From Rhizophagus clarus (Eukaryota > Glomeromycota > Glomeromycetes > Glomerales > Glomeraceae), in assembly GCA_015698045.1 (NCBI GenBank), contig BLAL01000037.1, positions 124,001-188,000 of the forward strand: a DNA stretch of 64,000 bases, given 5' to 3'. Positions 21,303 to 34,667 of the stretch are shown here, in pieces. Under the pieces are notes generated by a model that was not told the origin of the DNA, did no database searches, and worked only from the letters and a program-made list of their open reading frames with translations. Position 1 is the first letter of the stretch, and every line of letters begins with the position of its first letter. The translations under genes and the position numbers were made by a program.

Positions 21303-22210
21303 ATGGGGAAGTTATCTGGTAGTAAACGTCCTTATAATTCCCGAATGGAAGTGACAAATATTAGGAAAGATAAGCGCAACAACGTGACAGACGAAAATAA
21401 AAATTCTCTTAAAACAATATGTAACGGCCTGTGTGAGAATCCATTTTTGTTTAATCAACTTGACGAAGAAATAAAGGAGGTAAACGCAGTCGAAAAAGGC
21501 GTATCGTTTTGTTTATCCACTTTCCCATAAAGCATAATATAATATTATATTTAAAATAGAAACTGTCACAAAATGCGAGAAGACTAGTGGAATATGTCGA
21601 ATTCAAGCAAGATAATGGCGGTGTGAAACAACCGTACAGTGAATGTGTAAAGAACTATGAAGAAAAACAAAAAAGACAGAAATTACGACGTACTTCAATG
21701 ACAATAAAAACTAAATCTGATTTTGGCATGCTTCTCAATCACACTGGAAACAATATCATTGAAAATAATTCATTTTCACGTAATAATCTTATTTTTTCGA
21801 GTCATATCGCTGACATTCCTTCCAGAACAGTCTCTGAGGTTATGAGTTATACAAAAATGAAAACATTCTCTAAAAGGGCGTCACACAGAATACTACCCAA
21901 AATTTCTTTAACCTCAATTCAGCAAATGGCCTCACCAATTATACAAGAATCTAATTGGATTGATTTCATTGAAAAATCGACGTTGCCGAAAGCAATGTTA
22001 TTACCGTTGAAATCTGTACCTGTTAAATATAACAGAGATTTAAACAAGACAAAAATGTCCTGCGTCATTCATAACTATTCCGAAAGAACGGCAATTGCTG
22101 CTGAAGGAATGTTAATGTTGTCAATGTCACCATCTTTTTCAAATAATCCTTCCGGTAAACTGGCTACTCTGGAAAAGAAATTTTCTAAAAAAACATTTGA
22201 TAGCATCTAA
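21303..22210 (+). CDS. Unrecognised protein, two exons, 275 aa
   Basis: Exons 21303-21479 and 21560-22210 join in phase 0 across an 80-bp GT-AG intron (EEIKE then KLSQNARRLVEYV). I do not recognise the family. The protein is basic and Ser/Asn/Lys-rich. It has a probable helical segment spanning the splice junction (LFNQLDEEIKEKLSQNARRL), a KQKRQKLRR patch that could be a nuclear signal, and a C-terminal AIAAEGMLMLSMSPSF. The last is faintly like the AAExMLxLxxSPS stretch in some fungal cell-cycle repressors of the Whi5/Nrm1 type, but that is only a visual resemblance. Splice fit and three upstream CACGTG sites support a real, regulated gene. Confidence 0.7.
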
Positions 22211-22597
22211 AATAACATAATCAGAAAACTCGTATACCCTTTATAATATATGGAGAGAAATTTTATATTTTATTTTATAAAAAAATCCCTACGCTAATAA
22301 ATACTAATAGGATATTGTTTTGATTTCGAGTGGCTAAATTAATAATAATGAATAATGTCATAAAAAACCTAGGAAATTTAATTTTGGTCATAACATATGG
22401 CATGTAGATCATTTAGGAATTTATCGCGTGACGATTAGTATACTAAAAATTACAACTTCAAAAAAAGTATAGATTGATCCGTTGCAAAGATCTACTTAAT
22501 ATAATAATCCCCAACTATTTTTACGCAAAATCAAATCGACCACCAACAAAGAGCATCTTTAGTTTTCGATTTTCCTGAAATTTCTTTTGATATACTG

Positions 22598-22817
22598 TTA
22601 AATAACTGAATTATCTAAATATTTGATACGAATTAAACTTGATCGAACTATTGCAGGTTGTAATCTAAGAAATTTATTATTTTTTATAAAGTAGATAAAT
22701 AAAATGAGACATTTTACCTATCATTCCCCTTGGAGTAAACCCTTTTAGCCGTTCTAATGCCTTTTCAGCTAAAATATGATAATTGCTTTCGCTGGCACGA
22801 TCGCTTTTTAAACTCAT
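22598..22817 (-). CDS. Possible small two-exon protein, ~49 aa
   Basis: On the minus strand ATG at 22817 opens MSLKSDRASESNYHILAEK and continues LERLKGFTPRGMI, ending at a GT donor (22718). Using the acceptor at 22648 it continues VRSSLIRIKYLDNSVI and stops at 22598; another acceptor at about 22661 gives a shorter form. Codon composition is richer than the surroundings and the exon has a helical, charged character. I do not recognise it. It is too short to be sure; it could also be the 5' exon of a gene whose remainder I missed. Confidence 0.35.
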
Positions 22818-25055
22818 TATTTACTTGCCCACAAATATCAAAAATTCCGTATGGATAACTGCTCGAACACCTGGTTCATTCACTTCCATTTATCTTTCCT
22901 TCTGAAGTATTCAGTAAGGTTTCGGTCCATTAAGGTATATTTCTATATAAAAATACGTTTAGTATAAGTCACTATTTTATACAAAGTTATAAACATAAAC
23001 AAGTTTTTAAAACTTAAAAGTTTTTCTCATTCATTTATTTTAAATAAAATATATAGTATGAATCAATGATTCATATAGCTTATTTATTGTTTTTAATATA
23101 GATAAATTTTCAATTTATATAGATTTAACAATATAATTTAAAATATTAATATTCATTACATAGTTGGCCCTTTAAGCCGATTAGGTTTTCATTATGAAAA
23201 AATTTGTTAATACTATAACAAATTATTCAATATAACAATTATTATGATATAAAGTAAAAAAAATATAAATCATTCATCTTTTATAAAATAAAATTAAATA
23301 TTAAATTATTTATATGAAAAAATTTTATGAAATTCCAATATTAAATTGCTCTTTAAATTGTTTTTTTATATCAATTTTATCAAAAAAATTATTTTGTACA
23401 TGTAAATTTTATACTGAAAATTTATTGTATTATAAAATTCATTATATTAAAATTCACTATAAAAGTGTTGACTAAATATTATATATAAAAATTAATATTA
23501 TAAATAGGGCTATTGTTAATAAGATTTTATATTATTATTATTAAAAATACTTTATAATTATTTATTAAAATGATTTTTTTAATTGTTTTTAAAGTTAAAT
23601 TGCTTAGTTTTAAAAATATCTATATTATAGTATTATTTAGAATCCTGAATATTATATATATATAATATATTAATTTATTTTAAAATTTTTATACTACATA
23701 TAAAAAGTAATATTTGTTTTTATTTTTACTTAATTTTAACTTTTTATTTTATAAAATGTAACAATTTATATTAGTAATAACTAAATAGAAATTTCAAATA
23801 ATAATACTTTTTAAAATATATATCTTTTTTATTTAAAATCGGTAATAAAAAAGCGATTACAAGAATTAACTTTTAAATAACATGTATAATATGTTAATAT
23901 AATACTATACATACTACTCATACTCCAATCATAATCCTTTCGGATCTTACCATTCTGACTTGCTTTACTATTGATCTCTAAGAGGATGATGACTTTAAGA
24001 ACTTTATATTAGTGAAATTTTATTTATTCTATAATTCAGTTGGAATCTTAATGATCATCACGTAATAGTACAATTCGTGTTTTTTTGTTTCCTCACTAAT
24101 CTGAATGAAACTCAATTATAATCTCCGTAAACATCATCATACTATTGTAATATTTATATAATCGGCAAACTGAGGACGCAGCAATTTTCATTAAAAGATG
24201 GTTTGTTTGTTTATAAAAGTAAAATTTTATAACGCATTAAACTTTTAAAGTAAAACGCAACTGAAACGAAAGAATAAAATGATTTACATGAAACGAAAAA
24301 AAATTTCATAATGGAAGTTTTGTTCTTTGTTTTCCTGTTGTGGGCATCAAAATTTAAATTATGATCCAGGATGAGAAATTCAGTCTATTACAAAGTATTC
24401 TCTTTCTGATCGATTGGTATGAGAATTAGCTGAATCAGATGACGCGCAGAAATGACACGCGGCCGATCTAATTTTAAGAGAGAGAAAAAACAATCAAAAA
24501 AGTGCCGCAATAAACGCGGTCATTGAAATTTGACGATGAAACATAAATTTGATTAAAAACGGAGACTTTTCGCCCCAATTTTTTTGCGGCACCAGCGTAA
24601 ATAAGGAAAGGATGAGTTCATCCGTGTCCTGAGACCAAATAATCAATTCTTTTTCAAGTATAGATTTTCTGTAATAATATCGCGGGGTTTATTTGTTAAT
24701 TATATAACTCCAAAGACCCACTCTCATGTGCAAATTATTTGCCGATATCACTTGAATTTCGTCATATGACCTATTCATAATTACTAAGTTGAAAGATAGA
24801 TAGAATATCTATTTATGAGTGAAAGGGACAATTGCGAAGCTTAAAAAAAAAAAAAAATTAACTGCGCATGTTGTTGTTGCATGCATCTTTTGGTTGCCGC
24901 ATTCAACTTTGGTACAACAAGAATATATTACAACATTATAACTAAAAAAATAGTGTCGTAATACATGCTATAAAATCTAAAATTTGTCAAAAATTTAAGA
25001 CTGCTTTAAAAAGTTATTTTTTTTTTTCAGTCAAGATTATTCCGTACTGCTTAGA
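22818..25055. other. Long intergenic region before the B56 gene
   Basis: 22960-24240 is featureless A/T-rich. From about 24400 G+C rises (GACGCGCAGAAATGACACGCGGCCG), as expected for a promoter or 5' UTR of the B56 gene. 24503-24595 carries an inverted pair GTGCCGCAA/TTGCGGCAC around about 75 bp. No gene supported. Confidence 0.45.
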
Positions 25056-28000
25056 ATGTTTAAAAGAAAAGTTGTAACCCGCTATTGCTGAGTCGTCATT
25101 TTTTCTTCTGATTTCTTTATATCCTTACAATGATTTTTGTTATAACATCTGTTTTGTAGCTACGGAAATCGGGAGACTCAAGTAGTAGTAATAATGGCAG
25201 TAGTAATGGAAAAACTGGAGGCTCTTCAAAGTCTTCAGGAAAGACCGCTGCAACCTCAAGTGATAGTTCAAGTGCCCCAACGATCGTAGTTGTGAACGCT
25301 GGAGAGCAGGTTCGTAAAACTTTCAGGTTTCACAAAGTTTCTACAAAAATATAAAAAAGGTTGCTATAATGCATCTGAAACTTTGTTGGTCTTGAAATTA
25401 TAATCATTACCAAATTATTTAATTAAACTTATATTCTTGTTTCAGAAAGGACATGCTACACCTCCAGAAAATTCGGCACCTTTATCACCTGCAAGTAATC
25501 CGCACAAATCTCATTCAAAAGAGGAGCCTCCTAAAAGGGATCCTTTAAATCGTTTGAAGGGGACACCAAAAGACGTTATCCCTATAAGCAAAGCACCACG
25601 TCGTCAAAGATCTTCAAGATTCCATGTAACAGAGAAAGTTGAATTGGAGAAATTACCGAATTTTAATGGTTAGTTCGAGCCTATCAACGTATATTGGATC
25701 TTATGTAATTAGAAATTAATAGTAAACTTTTTTTCAATGAAATTATCAGAGGTTCCATCGGACAAAAGACAAGAACTTTTTCTCAGAAAACTCAGTCAAT
25801 GTTCTGTAATTTTCGATTTTAATGATGCAAGCGCCGACCTCAAAGGAAAAGAGATAAAGAGGTCAACACTAGCCGAACTTTTAGAATATATTACCACAAA
25901 TCGAGGTGTTATCACCGAGCCAATATATCCTGAAGTCGTTTCGATGGTTGGTAATAAATTTTCTATATAAATAATAAATATATATATAAAATCAGAATAT
26001 GAATTCTATATTTTGATTTATTAGATAATAATCGAACATATACATGATTGGCTAGTTTGCTATCAATCTTTTTAGAACCATACCTCCACAAGTAAATCCT
26101 ATAGGTGACGCTTTCGATCCCGAAGAGGATGAACCCGTACTCGAACTTGCGTGGCCTCATCTTCAAATTGTTTACGAGTTTTTTCTTCGATTTATTGAAT
26201 CACCCGATTTCAACACGAATATTGCCAAAAAATATATCGATCCACAATTTATATTGCAAGTTCGTAAAAACTTTTTTAATTTTTTTTTTTGATTACTGAT
26301 TATGTATTTGATCAAATATATAACTCTGTTTATGGCTGTAGTTGTTGGAATTATTTGATAGCGAAGATCCAAGAGAACGAGATTTTTTGAAAACAACATT
26401 GCACCGCATTTATGGAAAATTCTTAAATTTGCGCGCATTTATCCGGAGGTCTATTAATAATGTGTTCTTCCAGTTCATATATGAAACAGAACGCCATAAT
26501 GGCATTGCTGAATTGTTGGAAATTCTTGGAAGGTAAAAGTTGATGTAAATGATTCATTTTTTCGTTAATTTAAATGAATTGAGAATAATTAAAACTTTTG
26601 GAATATTTAGTATTATCAATGGTTTTGCATTGCCATTGAAAGAAGAACACAAAACGTTTCTCACAAAAGTCTTGATACCTTTGCATAAAGTTAAATCTTT
26701 AACGTTGTATCACCCTCAATTAGCATATTGTGTGGTACAATTTTTGGAGAAAGATCCATCACTAACAGAAGAAGTAAGAATATACTTTTATTGTTGCTGT
26801 TGCTGTTAGATTATTATTATTTAGATGCTATCGTTTAGTTTTATGTAGATACTTCATATTAAGTCAATATATTTCGTTTCAGGTTATCTGTGGTTTGTTG
26901 AGATACTGGCCAAAAGTAAATAGTCCAAAAGAAGTTATGTTTTTAAATGAAATCGAGGAAATTTTGGACGTGATAGAACCACAAGAATTTGTAAAAATTC
27001 AGGTTCCATTGTTTCAGCAAATCGCTCGATGTGTATCAAGTCCGCACTTCCAGGTATATTCTTTAGGATGTTTATAAATTTATCCACCTATTTTAATAAC
27101 GTTATAATTGTAAATGAAGGTGGCGGAAAGAGCATTGTATTATTGGAACAATGAATACATTGTCAATCTGATAGGCGATAATGTAACCGTTATTTTGCCA
27201 GTAATGTTCCCTTCTTTATATCAAAATTCAAAGGCTCATTGGAACCGGTAACTAAATAATATTCTCCAGTCTTTAAAACATTTAATTTGGTTGTGGATAT
27301 CTAATTAATTTTTTTGTATAATTTATATTTAGTACAATTCATGGCTTAGTATACAATGCTTTAAAATTGTTTATGGAAATCAATCCAGCATTATTCGATC
27401 AGTGTACGGCTCAATATAAACAGAGTCGTCAATTGTAAGTATACTAAGAATAATTCTGCTAACATACGTCTATGTAACCTAATAGAATATCAATATATCT
27501 AGAGAAAAGAAAAAGATGCGGGAACGAGAGGAAACGTGGCACAGATTGGAACGAACTGCCGCACACAATGCTCAAGGACTTCCACTCCCTTATACCATTG
27601 GCGGACCTTTGACGTCTTCAAGAGCTGACGTGTCAAGTAAGAACATATTGAACATATTAAGAGCTTTTTATAACTACAAACACTTTTTAAATTAATCTTG
27701 TAAATTTCAGCCATTCAAACTTTTGACAACGAATTAGATAATCAATCAAGCGGTGATGAATCAGGTGAAGAAGAGCAAGAAGTAGATCAAGATGAGTATG
27801 GGGAATTGGTTCGTTATTATTTTAAATAACTTTAACATCGAAAATGTATATAATTTAATGTTTATTTATATATATTGTTTTTTTTTGCTTCAGCAACGTT
27901 TTGATGATCGACCAGATGGTGGTTTAAATTTATTCCGTCGAAAATCAATTATACCGGTTGATGAATCTGTGTTATCTGAATTATCTAGGCATCGTAGCTT

Positions 28001-28058
28001 GGAAGAGGTTCTTAATGGCCCACCAGATGCTTCAGGCAACCCAACAAAAAACCCTTAA
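25056..28058 (+). CDS. RTS1: PP2A regulatory subunit, B56 (B') family
   Basis: Regulatory subunit that selects substrates for protein phosphatase 2A. Thirteen exons (25056-25070, 25160-25309, 25446-25668, 25750-25946, 26056-26259, 26342-26532, 26611-26773, 26883-27053, 27120-27247, 27333-27434, 27503-27636, 27711-27808, 27894-28058) join in frame to about 646 aa. A Ser/Asn/Gly-rich N-terminal tail precedes the conserved HEAT-like core: [150 protein letters not shown]. The C-terminal tail is variable. The first exon is only five codons (MFKRK), so the start is less certain than the core. Confidence 0.95.
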
Positions 28059-28972
28059 TTTTATTTAGTTCAAGATAGAACAAAAAAAAAAAATTTTTTT
28101 TTTCCAATTTTTTCACATTAGATGTTTGATTGTGAATGTATTGTATGTATGGGTTGAGGATAATGGTCTGGCTTGTTTTTAGTTAGAAACGCTGGATTAG
28201 TTTCGTGTATTTTACTTCTCTTTTTTTGCTTATACTTCATTTGCTTGCGACAATTTTAGAACTAAAAATGACGTCGTATTGAAGTGACAAATTGTTTCAA
28301 ATTATCTTATGTCGCTTGATATCAATTGGACAAATAGTTCATTGTGTCGCACATTATCACAGAGACAATTCTTTAAAACGTAAATGTAATGACAAAAAAA
28401 AGAAAGGCTTTGTCAAGGCTTTCACAATTTTTTAATATTGTATAATTTCCCACGCGTTTTAATGCTAATATGTTTATATTGCAAAAAGAAAAAGAAAAAT
28501 GTGTCGGGCAGTTTTATATAATTTTTTTTTTTTATTTTATATTTTATTTTGGATGGGAACTTATTTGAATTTTTAATTTTTTTTATTAGTATTAATTTTA
28601 TAGTGCCGTCATATACACTTTACTTAATCAAGTAGACCAGTGTTAAACTTAATATAACATTATTAGTATTTTATTGCGCAGGCGCTTTTTATTGTTGCCT
28701 AAATGCTTTCATAATAAATTTTAAAGCACTCCTTAATTGATATTTTTTTTTAATATTAAATTGGCTAATTTGATGTATAATAAATATAATACAACATATT
28801 GTAATTTTTAACATAAATATTGAATTATAAATAATTATAGACAATAGAAAACATTTATTATATAATGACTATTGTTGACAGTACCAAAAGTTTTAGATTT
28901 TACAGATTTTACCAAAGAGATTTGTCAAAAATACACATATATATAGCAGTACATGAAGGTTCAGAACAGTTT
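28059..28972. other. Tail-to-tail intergenic region, B56 and NAD synthetase
   Basis: The two genes converge here. It holds both 3' UTRs, T/A runs and no coding signal; AATAAA-like words occur at 28711 and 28780. Confidence 0.5.
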
Positions 28973-31900
28973 TTAGTACTTAATTTCTTTCTCCAATTCA
29001 TTGGCAAAAGAATCAACTTTTTTAAATTGCCAGTTCCAAGCAGCATTATACAAAAATGGTCTTAAATCAAATCTATTATCATCAGGACTATAAGCTTCAG
29101 CATGATACGACGGTGTTAGTGTAGTCATTTTATGTCGATTTATTGAATAATAAAAGAAAAATTTCTTGACTTTCTCTGCGATCTATTATATTATATTTTT
29201 ATTAAAAAAAAAAAATAAAATAAAATAAATTAGAAAAGAAATAGTTTAGGAAATAAAAGTTCATTTAAGAGAAAATACAAACTTGAATTGGTCTTAATTC
29301 CGATCCCCATTCATGTATGAGTTTTGAGAACATTGAAAATGGGCCACATTTTTCTATTTTTCTTAATTTCCCAAACATTGATAATTCGTCATATGTCATT
29401 TCCATATCAATCTATATAAGAAAATTATGTGTATTAATATTTAATTATTTTTTTATATTCATAACTTTATAATTGCAAACAAACCTCATCAGCTTGAACA
29501 TAATCATGAGTTATGGGCTCAAGTTCGGCTGTTGGAGTTGCGATAAGGAATCTTTTTTATAAAGAGATAAAATAAATACACGTTTCGATCCATTCTTAAA
29601 ATTAAATGAAAATGGACTTACTCATTAAGAAGTGGAATATTATATTCATCTCTTGCATAAGCAATAAATTTACGTAAGTCTTTTTTGCTAATACCTCCGA
29701 TGGGATTAATATCAGCACTCGAACAATCATATTTAGTTAGATAACCTCGAAGACTAATGAGTTAAAAAAATTTAGAAATACACGTAAAATATTAATGTAC
29801 CACCAATTTCCTTTACCATTCATCTACATTTGCGCTGCCAAGAACAAGTAGCGAACCATTTTGATTTCTAACCCATGGCATAAGTTGCGCAAAAAGATAC
29901 GCAAGTATCATCCTTAATCTTGCCTTAAAACAAAAATTTTATTAACTTATGACGCATAAGAAATAAAGTAATAAATAATTTATACTTGAACATTTTGCAG
30001 AGCAAGATTCTCAATATTTGAACCTCCATGGACTCGAAATCGAGGTGTCTTGCTTGTGATCAAATTGAACAGTGTTTGAATTGAAGTTATTATTTCATTC
30101 ATATTCAAATCAATGTGATAACTATAAAATTAAGAAGGTTCGATTAAGGGATGTAAATTAAATAAAGTGCGAATAAAAGCAGTTGAATAATACCGAACCT
30201 TCCTATTGCGCTTGCTAAATTTTTAGCGCGTTTTCGCGTCTCTTTACTTGAATTCTCAGTTCCCATGTAGCAAGTGTGAAATAATCGACTAAAGGATATA
30301 AATAATGTCTATTCAATACTAAAAATTTATAAAAAAATCGGATGTAATAAATTTGATTACTTTGCGAATTCACGCGGATCTTTAGGAATGTAATCTGAAT
30401 CCTTATCCTCCCCTGCAATTCTTCTCGCATCAATAATAACTTTAGTATCTATTAATAAATCTATCATTAGATAAATATCATTGAAAAACAATTCAACTTA
30501 TTAAGTATTATACCCCCATTTCTTGCGGCTTCTACAACAAGACGACACATTGAGTATACTATAATTGCCGTAGCGCAACTATCAATTCCTCCGCTAAGAG
30601 GTAATAAAAATCCACTCATTTTTGATCTACGAAGATAATCCCAAAGCCAACATGCTGGACCCAATCTAATAAAATTATTACGTTAATAATCTTATTAATT
30701 AATCTTTGTTTAAGTAAAAACAGCCTTACGCGATTTCCTGTTCGGGCGTGTGATAAAATTCTTTGATAGGTTTGGTTAAATGAATGCGTATTTTATTACT
30801 TAACACTGATTGTGACAAAACTATGGGAGCTTCAATGCGCTGGTACCGAGGAGTATTTGCGGCTTGCATTCCTCTGCTGCTTATACTACGATGTGAGCGC
30901 ACATCTTCTATGTCAATAGTTGCCGTAATCACTTCCTAAAGTTGAATTTATGAAAATTGAATCTACTTTTTTCGTGAACAAATTAGAAGAGTTATAACGT
31001 ACCACATCCTTCAAGGAAAATTGTGAACCTTGAGCAACGATTTGACCATTGACTGCAATTAAGGCACAGCCATCATAATATAATCTATCGCCATCACACC
31101 CTTGTTGATTAGCATAGAGATAAACTCCACCGTTCTATCATGAATAGATTAGAGATTTTATGAAATGTAACAATAGCAATGCGTTTAAATGCGAAATACC
31201 TTCAAGGTTGCTTCTCTAATTAAATTTACGCGCCGATAAAGTTTTCGAAGTTCATGATGACTACCACTACTGTTAGTAATGATTTCAACACCATCCAATC
31301 CCATGCTTATATTTGGACTACAATTTATATCATGATTGAGAGCTAAGTTAAGGAAATAAATTTCTTTTGATGATATCTATATTCTCTTTACCTGTTTGGC
31401 GTAAATAATTCTTCACATAATTCTATACCAACACATGTGTCAATTGTGGAAATCACCGCGTCACCGATAGGTACCATAGACTTTCAAAAAATGTGTAAAT
31501 AAAATATCATAAGAAAAACAAGGCATCTATTAATTAAAATAACTTACTTGACCCGTAATTTCTCTTATGATACGTGGGAGTTGGTATTCTTCGACGTATC
31601 TTGCCGGTGACCAAGCAGAAAAATATCTGAGCTCGCGATAGTTACCATCGTTGGCAAGAAACAACTTTGGACGAATTAATAAAATCTTGCCATTAAGAAT
31701 GATAACGCGACAATTATATTTGACATTTTTATGAACGACGGGCCTTATTCAGTGCAAGAGATGAGAGTATATATTTATTATATATGAAATCTGACAACAA
31801 TTGCCGCAGTAAATCTTACATTCCAATATCAAGTAATATATTTTTCGCCTCTTCAAATTGCAATATTTTGCCCATCATTTCCCATGAATGCAAATAAGTA

Positions 31901-32221
31901 TCTCCTAAAGGAACCATTAAATTATCCGAAATTAGTTCATTAATAGATAAGGGCATATCAACAATATTTACCTTCTAGAAAGTGATCCAAGCATCCATAA
32001 CCACTGAAAGAACAGTTAGTGCAACTTAGCTCACAAAACGAATACTCAAAAATCAAGTGTCAGCTTTATTATTACGTTATTTCAAGTTCCGGTCCAACGC
32101 GAAGTGTAGCACCTTGTTCTTTAGCAATACGAATACTTTCTAAAATACGTCCCAGGTTGCCCTCAAAATCTAAAGCCCATTGATTAAGAGAGCAGGCTGC
32201 GACAATTATAAGATGTCCCAT
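28973..32221 (-). CDS. QNS1: Glutamine-dependent NAD+ synthetase
   Basis: Converts nicotinic acid adenine dinucleotide to NAD+ using glutamine as amide donor, the last step of NAD synthesis. About a dozen exons on the minus strand, starting [19 protein letters not shown] at 32221. The N-terminal nitrilase-like glutaminase shows its catalytic set: Glu in [20 protein letters not shown], Lys in HELRKLYRR and Cys in [12 protein letters not shown]. The C-terminal synthetase shows the ATP PP-loop [13 protein letters not shown], then [70 protein letters not shown] and the end [18 protein letters not shown]. Length and order match eukaryotic QNS1/NADSYN1. Every motif needed for both activities is present, so it should be functional. 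Stop TAA at 28973-28975. Confidence 0.95.
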
Positions 32222-32778
32222 AATATTTGATATTCTCTAGAGAAGCAAGATAAATTTTTTTGGACAATATTAAGATCATCACGTGAACGTGGAATTTCAA
32301 TCAGGTGTTCACGTTTACAATTCACTTAACATATCAGAGTGGTTGTAGTGATTTTACACTTTTACTAAAAATACAAATTAGATTATGAAACAAAGTATTT
32401 CAGACGATAACTGTTTAAATAGATTTCTTCATACAATTTTTTTTACTTTTTTAATAATTGAAAACGAAAGCACAACTTAAAATGGGATCATACGTAAAAT
32501 CAATGAAAATCATATTCTCACGCAGTTCCAAATTTCACATCCATTTATATGCGCCTATTTAATTACTCGATTGAAAAAGCGTAACCTTGTTACCAGACTA
32601 CCGGGTTTAATCATATAATATTACCATTTTGTATGATTTTTGAAGAATAAACTCTTTTTTCCCTTTCAATTTCAGTCACCTTGAGATAAGTTTTTGATCT
32701 TCCTTCTCGTAGGTAGAGCAAAAATAACTTTTGTCTTGGCTACTGGTTTTGAAATTTGCCAATGTTATACTTGCTATA
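32222..32778. promoter_or_regulatory. Divergent promoter, NAD synthetase / RING ligase
   Basis: 557 bp lie between the two start codons. The region 32270-32345 carries TCACGTGAACGTGGAATTTC and GTGTTCACG, a CACGTG-type core (TCACGTGA at about 32279). A pyrimidine-rich run at 32650-32700 sits before the ligase start. Function is inferred. Confidence 0.4.
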
Positions 32779-34667
32779 ATGCCCGTTCTTGATTTGAAAC
32801 TATACACCACCATCTCTATATGTGTCGCCCTTGTGGCTTTTATTTATTCTTGTAATATTTTCACAATACCTATTTCTCCTCAAAAATGGTTTCCCTCTAT
32901 TATTACACCAGTTGTAAATTCGCCGAATCAAGTCACTCACAGTGAGCCTGTCGAACGCCAGACACCGCTTAATTCTATTGATAAAATCTGGAGTAGTGCC
33001 GAAAAAAGTCCTGGTGCTACATCAATATTCCAGAGTATGTTATCAGAAAGGATTTTAGCGCCAAGAAAACCCGTAATGGGACCTTTTCTAACTTCTCTTG
33101 TGAATTTTCTGCAAAAAGAAAAAATTTGTATTATGGTATGTGTTTTATATTTACTTGATTTTGTCGTTTCTTTATAAATAGCATTCAATATGTTGTCTTG
33201 AATGCGAATTCTTTAGTATTGATGTCAATCCCATCATGAATTGTAAAATTATTCATGTTTATAGATTTTCATCAATATGGCTTATTGTTTTTTATTTCTC
33301 CTCGGAAGATTCACACTGAAATTCTTTTTTGGAGAGTTAAGAGTTATCGAAAGTCAGGTATTTATGAAGAAGATTTTGATTCTTTTACATATTATAACTG
33401 CTAAATTTATTAATTGATATTTATATAATTTAGCATATGTACGATAGGCTACTTAACTTTCTTTTATTTAAAGTTGTCTTTGTTGGGGCAATTTTGGAGC
33501 CAAAATGGGAAGAATTACTTATTTGGACATCTTGGTTTACAATTCTCGGATTTTTGAGAATTTTTAGTATGCTTTGTCGAGACAGATTTGAATATGTAAG
33601 ACTTAATCTTCTCTAATTTCAAAGATCCCTCTCAATTCTTGTTTTTTAAGCTACTGTCACTAAAAAATTTTAATTCCTCTTAGCTTACATTCTCACCAAA
33701 CACTCCAGTTCAGGCTCATTTACGAATATTAGTCCTTTTAATACTTATTTTATTATCTGACATCTTCTGGTTTATAATGTGTATATCAATATTTCGGTCA
33801 ATGCTGTTACTTCTGACATTTGAGGTTAGTGAAAATTTTTATAGGAACAGGTTTCTGATTGGATGATAAGAAGTATAATCTAATTTGCCATATCCATTTC
33901 ATCTCTTGTAAAATAGTGTTTTACGTTATTTTTGGACACTGTACAAACATTGATTAAATATTTAATTCATCTTAGAGATATAACAAGACAAAGTGTCTGG
34001 GAATCTAGAGGAATTCTTTTGTATTATACTGAATTTGTTACTGATACTTTGATACTTGTTGCCACTCTTGGACACTATTTACATATCATGGTGAGATAGA
34101 TCTCTCTTCTTTAGATAAATTGACGTCGGTTAACACTTTTTTTTCTCTGGTTTCATTAGCTTCTTCATGGTATTTCATTTACCTTAATCGATGCAGTTTT
34201 GTTCTTAAATATGCGGAGCGTCTTTAATAATCTCAGGAAAAAAATTATTGCGTACTGCAACTACAGACAAGCTATATCCAACATGCAAACACAGTAAGAC
34301 ATTGAATATTATCATATGGACCTTAGTATTTTTTTCAATGAAAATTTTAGGCATACATTTCCACTTTTTGTAGATACCCAAACGCCACTGATATTGAGCT
34401 GAAGGAATATAATGATGACTGTGCAATATGTCGAGACTCTATGGATAAAGCTAAAAAATTACCGTGTGGTCACATGTTTCATTTGTACGTTGATTTGTCT
34501 ATTTATATTTTTACAAAAAGTTTGCTAATTAGATTATTTAATATGAAAAAAGGACTTGTTTGCGTTCTTGGCTGGAACACCATAGTTCTTGTCCAACCTG
34601 TAGACGATCTTTATTAAAGGTAGACTCTCCTAGAATATTAGAACATATGGAGGTTCCGTTTCTTTGA
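32779..34667 (+). CDS. gp78/AMFR-like membrane RING-type E3 ubiquitin ligase
   Basis: Eight exons (32779-33135, 33265-33357, 33434-33595, 33684-33824, 33917-34090, 34160-34293, 34374-34484, 34553-34667) give 428 aa. Several hydrophobic helices (LYTTISICVALVAFIYSC, NMAYCFLFLLGRF, ILVLLILILLSDIFWFIM) precede the RING-H2 finger CAICRDSM, LPCGHMFHLTCLRSWL and CPTC. The blocks FGELRVIESQHMYDRLLNF and CRDRFEYLTFSPNTP are closer to gp78/AMFR than to Hrd1. The expected job is ER-associated degradation. The protein stops 20 residues after the RING, so the CUE, E2-binding and p97-binding tail of animal gp78 is absent. An upstream TTG continuation of the frame exists; ATG 32779 was chosen as the first ATG. 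Confidence 0.85.

Noticed and set aside
25947..26055. Apparent phase error in the B56 gene if TTTTTAG at 26075 is used as acceptor
   Set aside because: Using the AG at 26054-26055 gives [11 protein letters not shown] in frame with the previous exon, so there is no defect.
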